Below, in pieces: positions 17,422 through 25,329 of a stretch of 64,000 nucleotides of DNA (position 1 is the stretch's first letter; each line of letters begins with the position of its first letter). The position numbers and the translations under genes are program-made. The stretch is taken from assembly GCA_050747745.1 (NCBI GenBank), contig JBOGKM010000081.1, positions 109,068-173,067 of the forward strand. The letters run 5' to 3'. The DNA comes from SCQP01 sp050747745. GTDB taxonomy: Bacteria; Acidobacteriota; Terriglobia; Terriglobales; SCQP01. The notes under the pieces are model-generated. The model was not told where the DNA came from and ran no database searches. It was given only the letters and a program-made list of their open reading frames with translations.

Positions 17422-18212
17422 GCTTAAAGCTGTTGGGCACGGTCGGCGAGCTGCGGCAATGGCTGGGGCCACTGGGCCGGTATCGGCCCGGATTGCTGCG
17501 TAAAGACATGGCACAGGGCTTCCACAACTGCGATGGCCGGACCGTGCCGGCCTGGGCACGGCTGCTGCGTTTTGCCAGCCCGGAGGAGAAACTGCTGGAA
17601 GGATTGGAAATGGACGGCCAGGTGGTCTATGACGTGGGCGCCTTTACGGGCGCTTATAGCTTGTTTTTCTCCCGCCAAGTTGGACCCAGCGGCCGCGTCA
17701 TCGCCTTTGAGCCGCAGGACCAGAGCTTTTTGGTCCTCATTGCCAACCTCGAGCGCAATCGCGTGCGCAACGTTCTGCCCCTGCACGTGGCGCTGGGCGA
17801 GCGCGCGGGCGCACGCCCCATCTTCATGCTTCCGGGCATGCGCACCACCGCTTCGCTCGCGCCCGAAGCGCACACTCCGCTGCGCCGTCAGATCGGCGAG
17901 GCTCAGGTGGAACGGCTAGACGAGCTGATGCACTCAGTCCCGTTGCCACCGCCAGGTTTGATCAAGGTGGATGTTGAGGGGCTGGAACTGGAAGTTCTCC
18001 ACGGCGCCCAGCGTACGCTCGAGGCACACCGCCCCAACCTGCTGATCGAGGTTCACGGCGCCAGCCTGCAGCACAAGGCCGAGCGGATTCAGAACCTTTG
18101 CAACCTGCTGCGGCCTTTGGGCTATTCCCTTTTGCACGCCGAAAGCGGGCGCACACTTGGGGCTACCGTGTTGCCGGACGTCAACGGCGGTCATATCTTC
18201 GCTCATACATAA
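17418..18212 (+). CDS. FkbM-family SAM-dependent methyltransferase
   Basis: A 264-aa methyltransferase. The SAM-binding motif I is VYDVGAFTGAYSLFFSR, followed by VIAFEPQDQSFLVLIANL and the post-motif strand LIKVDVEGLELEVLHGAQ, which together define the FkbM family, often methylating sugars or polyketide hydroxyls. Overlaps the preceding secreted protein gene (ATGA). Its stop falls within the terminator serving the convergent subtilase gene. Acceptor substrate unknown. Confidence 0.85.
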   Translation: MSLKLLGTVGELRQWLGPLGRYRPGLLRKDMAQGFHNCDGRTVPAWARLLRFASPEEKLLEGLEMDGQVVYDVGAFTGAYSLFFSRQVGPSGRVIAFEPQDQSFLVLIANLERNRVRNVLPLHVALGERAGARPIFMLPGMRTTASLAPEAHTPLRRQIGEAQVERLDELMHSVPLPPPGLIKVDVEGLELEVLHGAQRTLEAHRPNLLIEVHGASLQHKAERIQNLCNLLRPLGYSLLHAESGRTLGATVLPDVNGGHIFAHT

Positions 18213-18244
18213 AAAGGGGCGGCAGCCGCATGCGGCCACCGCCC
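18211..18244 (-). terminator. Rho-independent terminator
   Basis: Reading the minus strand, GGGCGG-TG-GCCGC pairs with GCGGC-TG-CCGCCC (plus-strand arms 18217-18222/18239-18244 and 18225-18229/18232-18236, with one internal mismatch pair), followed by TTTTT at 18215-18211. The position 27 bases after the subtilase stop makes it that gene's terminator. It also touches the end of the convergent FkbM gene. Confidence 0.75.
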
Positions 18245-18270
18245 AATGCGCCCAATACCAAAGGAGCGTT

Positions 18271-20007
18271 TTACCAGCCCAGCAGTGAGAGCAAACTGGG
18301 AGAGGCAGAACGAAGGGCGCCCAGTACATCAATCAACCCATGGCCGATTTGTCCCTGGGAGTTCGCGGTCACAGATGGGTTGGCAGTCTCATCGATCACG
18401 GTTTTTGCCGCGGTGCCGGTCGTATGCAATTGCACCAGCAGCGCGGCCTCGCCCGCTACCAGCGGCGTGCTGAAGGAAGTTCCGACTACAGTGGCCCAAA
18501 TCTGGCCGCCGCCGGGGAATGTGGTGAACAGTTGCGAACCCGGCGCGGCCACGTCTACGTCTACGTATTGGCCCGGACCGGAGTCGAAGTTCGAGTACGC
18601 GGCCAACGGATAACCGGCCTGCGTTCCGTCCACTGCGCCCGTGCCGATCACGCCCGCATCCGAGGCAGGAAATACGGCCGCGCTGGTGCTGCTGTTGCCC
18701 CCGGCCGCCACGACCACGATGCCATCCTGCACCGCTTCTTCAATTGCCTGCTGCACGTACCCGGTGGCCGCGGTGGCGCTGAAGCTGAGGTTCATGACGT
18801 TGACGCCATGATCAATGGCGTAGGTTATGGATGCATAAATCGAGGCTGCATCCGCCGTGCCGCCCGGGCCAAACGCCTTGATCGGCAGAATTTTGGCTTT
18901 GGGAGCGATCAGGTGAATCAGGCCCGCCACTGCGGTGCCATGGCCGAAATCAGGATCGCAGGTCAAGATTTGAGTGATCGCCGTCAGCGCCGCCGATTCC
19001 GTATCGGCACCGTTGAGAACCGACGCGGTGGATTGGTTCAATACCGAGGCCGTGGATTGATCCAGGCCACTGCCACCGAACTGGGTAGCACAGGGCGTGC
19101 CGTTCAACACCGAGGCGGTGGACTGATCCAGGGTCGAAGGCGTGGTTTGGCCGTTCAGGACCGAAGCCGTGGATTGAGCCGATTGGTAGCCCTGCAGAGC
19201 AGCTGTGGGATTGTTGCCATCGCCTAGATCGGCATAAGCCGACCAGTCCGGGCTATTGTCATAGAAGTTGTAGCCTTGGTTGTACAGCAGCACCGGGCTG
19301 AGCACCGGGTTGAACGGGTCCACGCCATTGCCAATCAGCGCCACCACGGCGCCGTCGCCGGTGGAAAGCGCGTAGGCGCGAGCGCCCGCACTGATCTGAC
19401 GCAGCATCGGCTGGGTGACATAGCTGCTGGGAACCACCGCACCGTAAAACCACTTAGGGGCTGAGTTGAGCACGTTGCTGGAACCTGCGCTCACTGAAGT
19501 CCCCGTTCCGCCCAGAGAAATATTGAGGTTCAGCACCGAACCCAACAACGGGTTGAGGATTCCCGTGAGCAAATGCGTTATCGGATTCAGCAGGGCGCCG
19601 AGCGGTCCGCCGAGGGTCAGGTTGAGGCCTCCTCCTGAGGAGGAGGTGCCGCTGGGCGTGGCGCTGCCGTTGAGCACGCTGGCTGTGGATTGATCGAGCG
19701 CTGAGTACAGCCCGACCGGCTGGTTGAGCTCGGGATTGCCGGCCGCCGGATCGGTTTCAATTTCGGTCAGCAATTGCTGATCAGTGCGGCTGTCGGAGGT
19801 GCTAATCAGATAGAGATCGCGGTTGGGGTTGAGGCGCAGCGACTGCACCGTATGGCGGGCGTCAAAGCTGGCCACATCGCTGGGATTGAGCTGGACCAGC
19901 ACGCCAAAGCCGGAAGCCCAGGCGGCGGCGGTGACGAAGGCGAAAATAAAGCTCAAGGTCAGCCACGACCGGAAGGCTTGGAAGCGAAACTTGCGAGTCA
20001 TCTCCAT
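18271..20007 (-). CDS. Secreted S8 subtilase-like protein with QSTASVLN repeats; catalytic Asp replaced
   Basis: A 578-aa secreted protein: signal peptide (WLTLSFIFAFVTAAAWA), then a subtilisin-like domain. His is present in DFGHGTAVAG (H356) and Ser in VGTSFSTPLVAG (S511), but the usual Asp of the V-A-V-I-D-T-G motif reads ALIGNG, with Gly at residue 226. D230 is four residues away and may or may not substitute. Five copies of the octapeptide QSTASVLN occur at about residues 106, 278, 295, 317 and 325, mostly as DQSTASVLNG; three interrupt the region between the Asp and His motifs. The protein may be an inactive or unusually assembled protease. It ends in a short hydrophobic tail and is followed by a strong terminator. 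Confidence 0.85.
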   Translation of the reverse strand: MEMTRKFRFQAFRSWLTLSFIFAFVTAAAWASGFGVLVQLNPSDVASFDARHTVQSLRLNPNRDLYLISTSDSRTDQQLLTEIETDPAAGNPELNQPVGLYSALDQSTASVLNGSATPSGTSSSGGGLNLTLGGPLGALLNPITHLLTGILNPLLGSVLNLNISLGGTGTSVSAGSSNVLNSAPKWFYGAVVPSSYVTQPMLRQISAGARAYALSTGDGAVVALIGNGVDPFNPVLSPVLLYNQGYNFYDNSPDWSAYADLGDGNNPTAALQGYQSAQSTASVLNGQTTPSTLDQSTASVLNGTPCATQFGGSGLDQSTASVLNQSTASVLNGADTESAALTAITQILTCDPDFGHGTAVAGLIHLIAPKAKILPIKAFGPGGTADAASIYASITYAIDHGVNVMNLSFSATAATGYVQQAIEEAVQDGIVVVAAGGNSSTSAAVFPASDAGVIGTGAVDGTQAGYPLAAYSNFDSGPGQYVDVDVAAPGSQLFTTFPGGGQIWATVVGTSFSTPLVAGEAALLVQLHTTGTAAKTVIDETANPSVTANSQGQIGHGLIDVLGALRSASPSLLSLLGW

Positions 20008-20146
20008 CGGTTTCTCCTACTGCGACACAGACCGGCTGGGGGGTGGACGGCTGTTTCGCGGACACTTTTCCCTGCACTAGGAGAGATCGGCGAAGGTTAG
20101 AAGTTCTTTAGAGAGGCCGCAAAATAAATGTAAGTTGTTGCAAACG

Positions 20147-21763
20147 TTACGTTTGCAGGACGCCGGTGCGGAACGGCGGCAGGTCCGGGTTGAGACTGGC
20201 GACTTCCAGACCGGCAATCAGCCAGTCCCGTGTTTCGCGCGGGTCAATCAGCGCATCCGTCCAAAGTCTGGCGGCGCCATAGTGAGGATCGGTCTGTACC
20301 TCGTAACTTGCCCGAATGGTCGACAGCAGCTCGTCGCGCTGCGCCTGGTCCAGCGCATGGCCCTGGCGCTCGAGTTGGCGGACTTTCAAATCCAGCAGGG
20401 TATGGGCGGCCTGATCGCCGCCCATGACGGCGTAGCGGGCCGTGGGCCAGGCCAGCAGCAGCCTGGGGTCGTACGCCCGGCCGCACATGGCGTAATTGCC
20501 TGCCCCAAAGCTGCCGCCCATCACCACGCTCAGCTTGGGCACCACGCTGTTGGCGACTACGTTCACCAGCTTGGCGCCGGAGCGGATAATCCCGGCCGCC
20601 TCCATCTCCTTGCCTACCATGAAGCCATTGACGTCGTGGAAGAACAGCAGCGGAATCCGGCTCTGGTTGCAGTCCATGATGAAGCGCGCGGCCTTGTCCG
20701 CGCTTTCCGGGTAAATCACTCCACCGAACTCGATACGCCTGGGGCCGCCAGCGGTGACGCGCTTGACGGTTTTTTTCTGGTTGGCCACCACGCCCACTGC
20801 AAAACCGCCCAGGCGGCCGTATCCGCACACCAGCGTCTGACCGTATTCAGCCCGGTATTCGTCGACTCCGCCCGCATCGAGCATGCAGGCCAGCAGATCG
20901 CGGACATCATAGCTGGCTTGCGGATCGGCGGGAAACAGGGACAGCAGGTCCGAGGCCGGTCGTGCCGGTTCGCGTGCGCCGATGCGGTCGAAGGGTGCCG
21001 GCGGCGGCGGACCCAGGCGGCTCATCAGCGAGCGGATGCGCGCGCAGCAGTCCTCATCGTTAGCTTCGCGAAAATCCGCGGTGCCGCTGATGGCGGCATG
21101 CAGTTGCGCGCCGCCCAGCTCCTCACTGGAAACCTTTTGCCCGATTGCAGCCTGCACCAGCGCCGGACCGGCCAGGTACAAGCCGCTGCCCTCGGTCATG
21201 AGGATGGTATCGCACATGACCGGCAAATAGGCTCCTCCGGCCACGCAATTACCCATGATGGCGGTGATCTGCGGAATCCCCAGGGCACTGGCCACGGCAT
21301 TGTGCCGGAAGACGCGGCCAAAATCGTCAATGTCGGGAAATACCTCGTCCTGCAGCGGCAGAAACACACCCGCTGAATCCACCAGGTATACCAGGGGGAT
21401 GTGGTTTTCCAGTGCGATGGTCTGGCAACGCAGCACCTTTTTGGCGGTCATGGGGAAAAATGCGCCGGCCTTCACGGTGGCATCGTTGGCGATGATCATG
21501 GTCCAGCGCCCGCTGATTTTGCCCAAGCCGCAGACCACCCCGGCCGCCACCGCACCGCCCCAATCCTCGTACATGCCCCAGGCGGCAAACAGGCCGATCT
21601 CATGCCAGGGCGAGGCCTGGTCGAGCAGCCGCGCGATGCGCTCGCGCGCGATCAGGCGGTGTTTGGCGTGCTGGCGGCGTATGGCTTCCGCGCCCCCGCC
21701 CCGCTCAAGCTGCTCGCGCTCCTGCTGCAGCAACTGAAGCCGGTCTGGAAGCGAAATCGCCAT
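20147..21763 (-). CDS. Acyl-CoA carboxylase beta subunit (carboxyltransferase)
   Basis: A 538-aa biotin-dependent carboxyltransferase of the methylcrotonyl/propionyl-CoA type. Motifs: IARERIARLLDQ, TVKAGAFFPMTAKKVLRCQ, YLVDSAGVFLPLQDEVFPD, GNCVAGGAYLPVMCD, and the second crotonase half with IPLLFFHDVNGFMVG and GGSFGAGNYAMCGRAYDP. The FLPLQDEVFP wording resembles methylcrotonyl-CoA carboxylase more than propionyl-CoA carboxylase, but the substrate is not certain. No alpha (biotin carboxylase) gene is adjacent. It follows rho by three bases on the same strand. A paralogue lies at 39903-41450. Confidence 0.92.
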   Translation of the reverse strand: MAISLPDRLQLLQQEREQLERGGGAEAIRRQHAKHRLIARERIARLLDQASPWHEIGLFAAWGMYEDWGGAVAAGVVCGLGKISGRWTMIIANDATVKAGAFFPMTAKKVLRCQTIALENHIPLVYLVDSAGVFLPLQDEVFPDIDDFGRVFRHNAVASALGIPQITAIMGNCVAGGAYLPVMCDTILMTEGSGLYLAGPALVQAAIGQKVSSEELGGAQLHAAISGTADFREANDEDCCARIRSLMSRLGPPPPAPFDRIGAREPARPASDLLSLFPADPQASYDVRDLLACMLDAGGVDEYRAEYGQTLVCGYGRLGGFAVGVVANQKKTVKRVTAGGPRRIEFGGVIYPESADKAARFIMDCNQSRIPLLFFHDVNGFMVGKEMEAAGIIRSGAKLVNVVANSVVPKLSVVMGGSFGAGNYAMCGRAYDPRLLLAWPTARYAVMGGDQAAHTLLDLKVRQLERQGHALDQAQRDELLSTIRASYEVQTDPHYGAARLWTDALIDPRETRDWLIAGLEVASLNPDLPPFRTGVLQT

Positions 21764-21766
21764 TAA

Positions 21767-23020
21767 CTATTGAGCGGCGTTCATGGCAGCCAGGAAGTCG
21801 GCGTTGGTCTTCGACTTCAACAGCCGGTCGCGCAATAGCTCCATGGATTCGGTGACCGAGAGTGGGTTGAGGACCTTGCGCAACACCCAGACGCGGTTGA
21901 GATCCTCTTTGGGAATCAGCAGCTCCTCCTTGCGGGTGCCGGAGCGCTGAATGTCAATGGCGGGAAAGACGCGCTTGTCCACCAGTTTGCGGTCGAGAAT
22001 GATCTCCATATTGCCGGTGCCCTTGAACTCCTCGAAGATCACGTCGTCCATGCGGCTGCCGGTCTCGATCAGGGCGGTGGCGATGATGGTGAGTGAGCCA
22101 CCCTCTTCAATGTTGCGGGCCGCCCCGAAAAAGCGCTTCGGCCGCTGCAGCGCGTTGGAGTCGACACCGCCGGACAGCACCTTGCCCGAAGGCGGCACGA
22201 CGGTGTTGTAGGCGCGCGCCAGGCGGGTGATCGAGTCCAGCAGAATCACCACGTCGCGCTTATGCTCGACCAGGCGTTTGGCCTTTTCGATCACCATTTC
22301 GGCCACCTGCACGTGACGGCTGGCGGGTTCGTCGAAGGTGGAGCTGATCACCTCGCCCTTGACCGTACGCTGCATGTCGGTTACTTCTTCCGGCCGCTCA
22401 TCAATCAGCAGCACAATGAGCACGATTTCGGGGTGGTTGGCTGTGATGGAATTGGCGATGGCCTGCAGCAGCATGGTTTTGCCGGTGCGAGGCGGCGCCA
22501 CGATGAGGCCTCGCTGGCCCTTGCCGATGGGCGTACACAGATCCATGATGCGGCCGGAGACGTTCTCGCGGAGGGTCTCCAGGCGGATACGCTCGCTAGG
22601 GTACAGCGGCGTCAGGTTGTCAAACAGAATCTTGTTGCGTGCCTCTTCCGGCGCCTCGAAGTTGATGGCTTCGATCTTGACCAGGGCGAAGTATTTTTCT
22701 CCCTCGTGCGGTGGCCGCACCTGGCCAGAGCAGGTATCGCCGGTGCGCAGATCGAAGCGCCGGATCTGGGAGGGAGAGACGTAGATGTCGTCCGGCCCGG
22801 GCAGGTAGTTGTAATCGGGCGAGCGCAAAAAGCCGTAGCCGTCGGGCAGAATTTCCAGCACGCCCTCGGCGAAGATATGGCCCTCTTTTTCGCTCTGCGC
22901 CTGCAGAATCTTGAAAATCAAATCCTGCTTGCGCATGCCGCTGGCGCCGGGCAGCTCCAGGGTGCGGGCGATGCGGGCGAGTTCGGTGATGTTTTTTTCC
23001 TTCAGTTCAGCGATGGTCAT
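21767..23020 (-). CDS. rho: Transcription termination factor Rho
   Basis: Hexameric RNA helicase ending untranslated transcripts. The 417-aa product has the N-terminal Rho helical domain (ELARIARTLELPGASGMRKQD), the cold-shock-like RNA-binding domain (DGYGFLRSPDYNYLPGPDDIYVS), Walker A in APPRTGKTMLL, Walker B region VLLIDERPEEV and the Q/R-loops VVILLDSITRLARAYN. The length is normal. It is directly upstream of the acyl-CoA carboxylase subunit gene with a three-base gap. Confidence 0.97.
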   Translation of the reverse strand: MTIAELKEKNITELARIARTLELPGASGMRKQDLIFKILQAQSEKEGHIFAEGVLEILPDGYGFLRSPDYNYLPGPDDIYVSPSQIRRFDLRTGDTCSGQVRPPHEGEKYFALVKIEAINFEAPEEARNKILFDNLTPLYPSERIRLETLRENVSGRIMDLCTPIGKGQRGLIVAPPRTGKTMLLQAIANSITANHPEIVLIVLLIDERPEEVTDMQRTVKGEVISSTFDEPASRHVQVAEMVIEKAKRLVEHKRDVVILLDSITRLARAYNTVVPPSGKVLSGGVDSNALQRPKRFFGAARNIEEGGSLTIIATALIETGSRMDDVIFEEFKGTGNMEIILDRKLVDKRVFPAIDIQRSGTRKEELLIPKEDLNRVWVLRKVLNPLSVTESMELLRDRLLKSKTNADFLAAMNAAQ

Positions 23021-23169
23021 GCGGGATTCAGGTGGGATGCGAACGGGAATGTGGCCGCAGGCCTTTGGAGCCGCGGCGCGAGGTCAGTCAGGAAAGCGAG
23101 CGGAAAATACAGGTTCGGCGAGAGCCAATCCTTCAGGAAACCCAAAAATAACACTCATCACCGCGCTTG

Positions 23170-23931
23170 TCAAGCGGGTTTCAGTCCAGATCCACGTCGC
23201 GCAGCGGAGGCGGCTCGTCGGGGTTGTCGCGCACGCGGCGCAGGCTCTGGTCGAACTTGCGCCGCAGCAGGTCCTCTTTGCGTTTTTCCGCCTCCACCGA
23301 AGCCTGGAAGCGACGCTCGCGCTCCTGGTCTTGCCGCTGCAGCTGCTCGCGTGCCTGGTCCAGGTCCACGCCGTGGGGCCGGCGCGCGGCGGTCTGGTGG
23401 TGCAGCACCATGCCCGTTTCCGCATCGACCTGGAGGCGGGCGCCGCAGTCGGGGCAGCGAACTTCCAGCTTGGGCTTCATGGATAGCCTTTATCTTGCGC
23501 CCGCACGGGCGCGCAAGCAAGCCCGGCGGCAAGCGCAGCCGGCGCCGCAAGGCTTGCTCGCGCGCCCGCATCTGCCCGCCATCGGTTTCATGGTCCATAC
23601 CCGCCAAGTGCAGCAGTCCATGCAGCAGCAGAATGCGCACCTCAGTTCCCAGGCTGTGCCGTTGGGCGCGCGCCTGCCGGGCGGCCGTATTGAGCGAGAT
23701 GGCGATGTCGCCGGCGTGGCCGCCACCGCCGAGCGGAAACGAGAGCACATCGGTGGGCTGGTTGTGCCGCCGGAAGCGCCGGTTCCAGCGCTGCATGGTG
23801 ACATCGTCCACCAGGCGGATGCCTACCCCGCCGCGCAGCCCGATCAGGCGCCGCGCGCGCGCAGCAAAGCGATTCAAGCAGGCCAGGTCCAGTCGACGCG
23901 GCGGGAACGCACACTGCAGTTCAATGCGCAG
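23170..23931 (-). CDS. ybeY: Endoribonuclease YbeY, with read-through C-terminal extension
   Basis: The rRNA-maturation metalloprotein is recognised by IRLVDDVTMQRWNRRFRRHN, QPTDVLSFPLG and the zinc motif LLLHGLLHLAGMDHE (H-x3-H-x5-H). The start is uncertain: phoH stops at 23921, an in-frame CTG (23931) begins the family's first beta-strand, and the nearest ATG (24021) would overlap phoH by about 100 bases. The core should end near residue 150, but no stop occurs until 23170. The remaining ~100 residues are low-complexity Arg/Ala/Pro and overprint the zinc-ribbon gene in another frame. A frameshift or true overlapping reading frames are the options. Confidence 0.82.
   Translation of the reverse strand: MRIELQCAFPPRRLDLACLNRFAARARRLIGLRGGVGIRLVDDVTMQRWNRRFRRHNQPTDVLSFPLGGGGHAGDIAISLNTAARQARAQRHSLGTEVRILLLHGLLHLAGMDHETDGGQMRAREQALRRRLRLPPGLLARPCGRKIKAIHEAQAGSSLPRLRRPPPGRCGNGHGAAPPDRRAPAPRRGPGPGTRAAAAARPGARASLPGFGGGGKTQRGPAAAQVRPEPAPRARQPRRAASAARRGSGLKPA
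23181..23480 (-). CDS. Small zinc-ribbon/coiled-coil protein
   Basis: A 99-aa protein: an N-terminal half zinc ribbon (KLEVRCPDCGARLQVDAETG) followed by a highly charged helix (QAREQLQRQDQERERRFQASVEAEKRKED) that should form a coiled coil. Codon use and motif support coding here, yet the whole gene lies inside the 3' extension of the ybeY frame on the same strand. Located between ybeY and rho. Function unknown. Confidence 0.72.
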   Translation of the reverse strand: MKPKLEVRCPDCGARLQVDAETGMVLHHQTAARRPHGVDLDQAREQLQRQDQERERRFQASVEAEKRKEDLLRRKFDQSLRRVRDNPDEPPPLRDVDLD

Positions 23932-24937
23932 GCGGAACCTTCGGTTCGGGAGCTGGTTCCGGCAGCAGAGAAAGCTGGCGGCTGGCTTCGTTGGCGCGGG
24001 CCTCGTGCTCCTGGTAGGCATGCACGATGCGTTGTACCAGGGGATGGCGCACCACGTCGCGTTCGTCAAAGTAGGTAACCGCAATGCCTTCAATCGCGCC
24101 CAACAGGGCAATCGCTTGCAGCAGCCCACTGCGACGTCCTGCGGGCAGATCAATCTGGGTGATATCGCCGGTAATGACCGCCTTGGAACGGTACCCCACG
24201 CGGGTGAGGAACATCTTCATCTGTTCCTGGGTGGAATTTTGTGCTTCATCCAGGATGATAAAAGCGTCGTTGAGGGTGCGCCCGCGCATGAACGCCAGGG
24301 GCGCGATCTCGATGACGTTGCGCTCCAGCAGCCGTTCGATGCGCTCCGGCTCGACCAGATCGAACATGGCATCATAGAGCGGGCGCAGGTAGGGATCGAT
24401 TTTTTCCTGCAAGGTGCCGGGCAGAAAGCCCAACCGCTCGCCCGCTTCCACCGCCGGCCGGGCCAGAATGATGCGCTCCACCTGCTTGGCGTTGAGGGCG
24501 GCCACTGCCATCGCCACCGCCAGATAGGTCTTGCCGGTGCCGGCCGGTCCCACCCCGAACACCATGTCCTGCCGCTCGATGGCATCCAGATAGCGCCGCT
24601 GATTCAAGCCTTTGGGCTGGACCACCTTCTTACCGAACGCACGCTGCCGTCCGCTGCGCGCCAGCGAGGCCAAGCTCCCCCCCGGATCTTCCAGCACCAC
24701 CCGCAGCAGGGCGCGCAAGTCGCCGTTGGCGAAGGTTTGGCCTTCGGCGCGTAATTGCTGGAAGTCGCGCACAATGTCTTCCAGCCGCTCCACTCCCTCC
24801 GGCTCGCCCTCGACTTCCAGGCTCGCCGGACCCACGTGCACGCTCACTTGCAATTGGTTTTCCAGCAGGCGAAGGTTCTCGTCCAGCGGGCCAAACAGGG
24901 CTTGAATGCCAGTACCGAACTCAATGCTGGTCTTCAT
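23921..24937 (-). CDS. PhoH-family ATPase
   Basis: A 338-aa PhoH-like protein, commonly the upstream partner of ybeY in an RNA-maturation cluster. An N-terminal KH-like segment precedes the ATPase domain with Walker A VGPAGTGKTYLA, Walker B NDAFIILDEAQN, and the Arg finger region PAGRRSGLLQA plus GDITQIDLP. It overlaps the likely ybeY start. It is divergent from rpsT. Confidence 0.94.
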   Translation of the reverse strand: MKTSIEFGTGIQALFGPLDENLRLLENQLQVSVHVGPASLEVEGEPEGVERLEDIVRDFQQLRAEGQTFANGDLRALLRVVLEDPGGSLASLARSGRQRAFGKKVVQPKGLNQRRYLDAIERQDMVFGVGPAGTGKTYLAVAMAVAALNAKQVERIILARPAVEAGERLGFLPGTLQEKIDPYLRPLYDAMFDLVEPERIERLLERNVIEIAPLAFMRGRTLNDAFIILDEAQNSTQEQMKMFLTRVGYRSKAVITGDITQIDLPAGRRSGLLQAIALLGAIEGIAVTYFDERDVVRHPLVQRIVHAYQEHEARANEASRQLSLLPEPAPEPKVPPAH

Positions 24938-24968
24938 GAAGGCGCGAATCTTGTATAGTTTAGATGCT

Positions 24969-24998
24969 TTGACGGAGCCGGTGCGGCTGTTTTACAAT
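24969..24998 (+). promoter_or_regulatory. Sigma-70-type promoter of rpsT
   Basis: A -35 TTGACG (24969-24974), an 18-base spacer and a -10 TACAAT (24993-24998) lie 15 bases before the rpsT ATG. Both hexamers have 5/6 matches to the consensus. The 5' leader would be very short. Confidence 0.7.
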
Positions 24999-25013
24999 AG
25001 CCCGACAGCAATT

Positions 25014-25283
25014 ATGGCCAACCACCCTTCCGCCCTGAAGCGGGTTCGCGAAACCCGCCGCCGCACAGCGCGCAACCGCGCCAACGCCAGCCGCCTGCAC
25101 ACCGCCGTGAAAAAGCTGCGTGGCGCCATCGTCAGCGGCAAACCGGACGAGGCCCGCACGCTGGCGCCTGCGACCATGGCTCAGCTTGACAAGGCCGTGC
25201 AAAAAGGCGTGCTGCACCGCAACGCCGCCAGCCGCCGCAAGGCACGGCTCGCGAAAGCTCTTAACGGACTGAAAAGCAAGTAG
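25014..25283 (+). CDS. rpsT: 30S ribosomal protein S20
   Basis: The 89-aa start MANHPSALKRVRETRRRTARN is characteristic of S20, a basic three-helix protein that binds 16S rRNA early in assembly. The helix AVKKLRGAIVSGKPDEAR and the C-terminal GVLHRNAASRRKARLAK confirm the family. The upstream in-frame extension (to 24906) is discarded because the promoter lies within it. Divergent from phoH. Confidence 0.97.
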   Translation: MANHPSALKRVRETRRRTARNRANASRLHTAVKKLRGAIVSGKPDEARTLAPATMAQLDKAVQKGVLHRNAASRRKARLAKALNGLKSK

Positions 25284-25329
25284 CCATGCGGCCCCTCGGG
25301 CTGCTATCGTAGCTCTGCCTGCAGCTACT

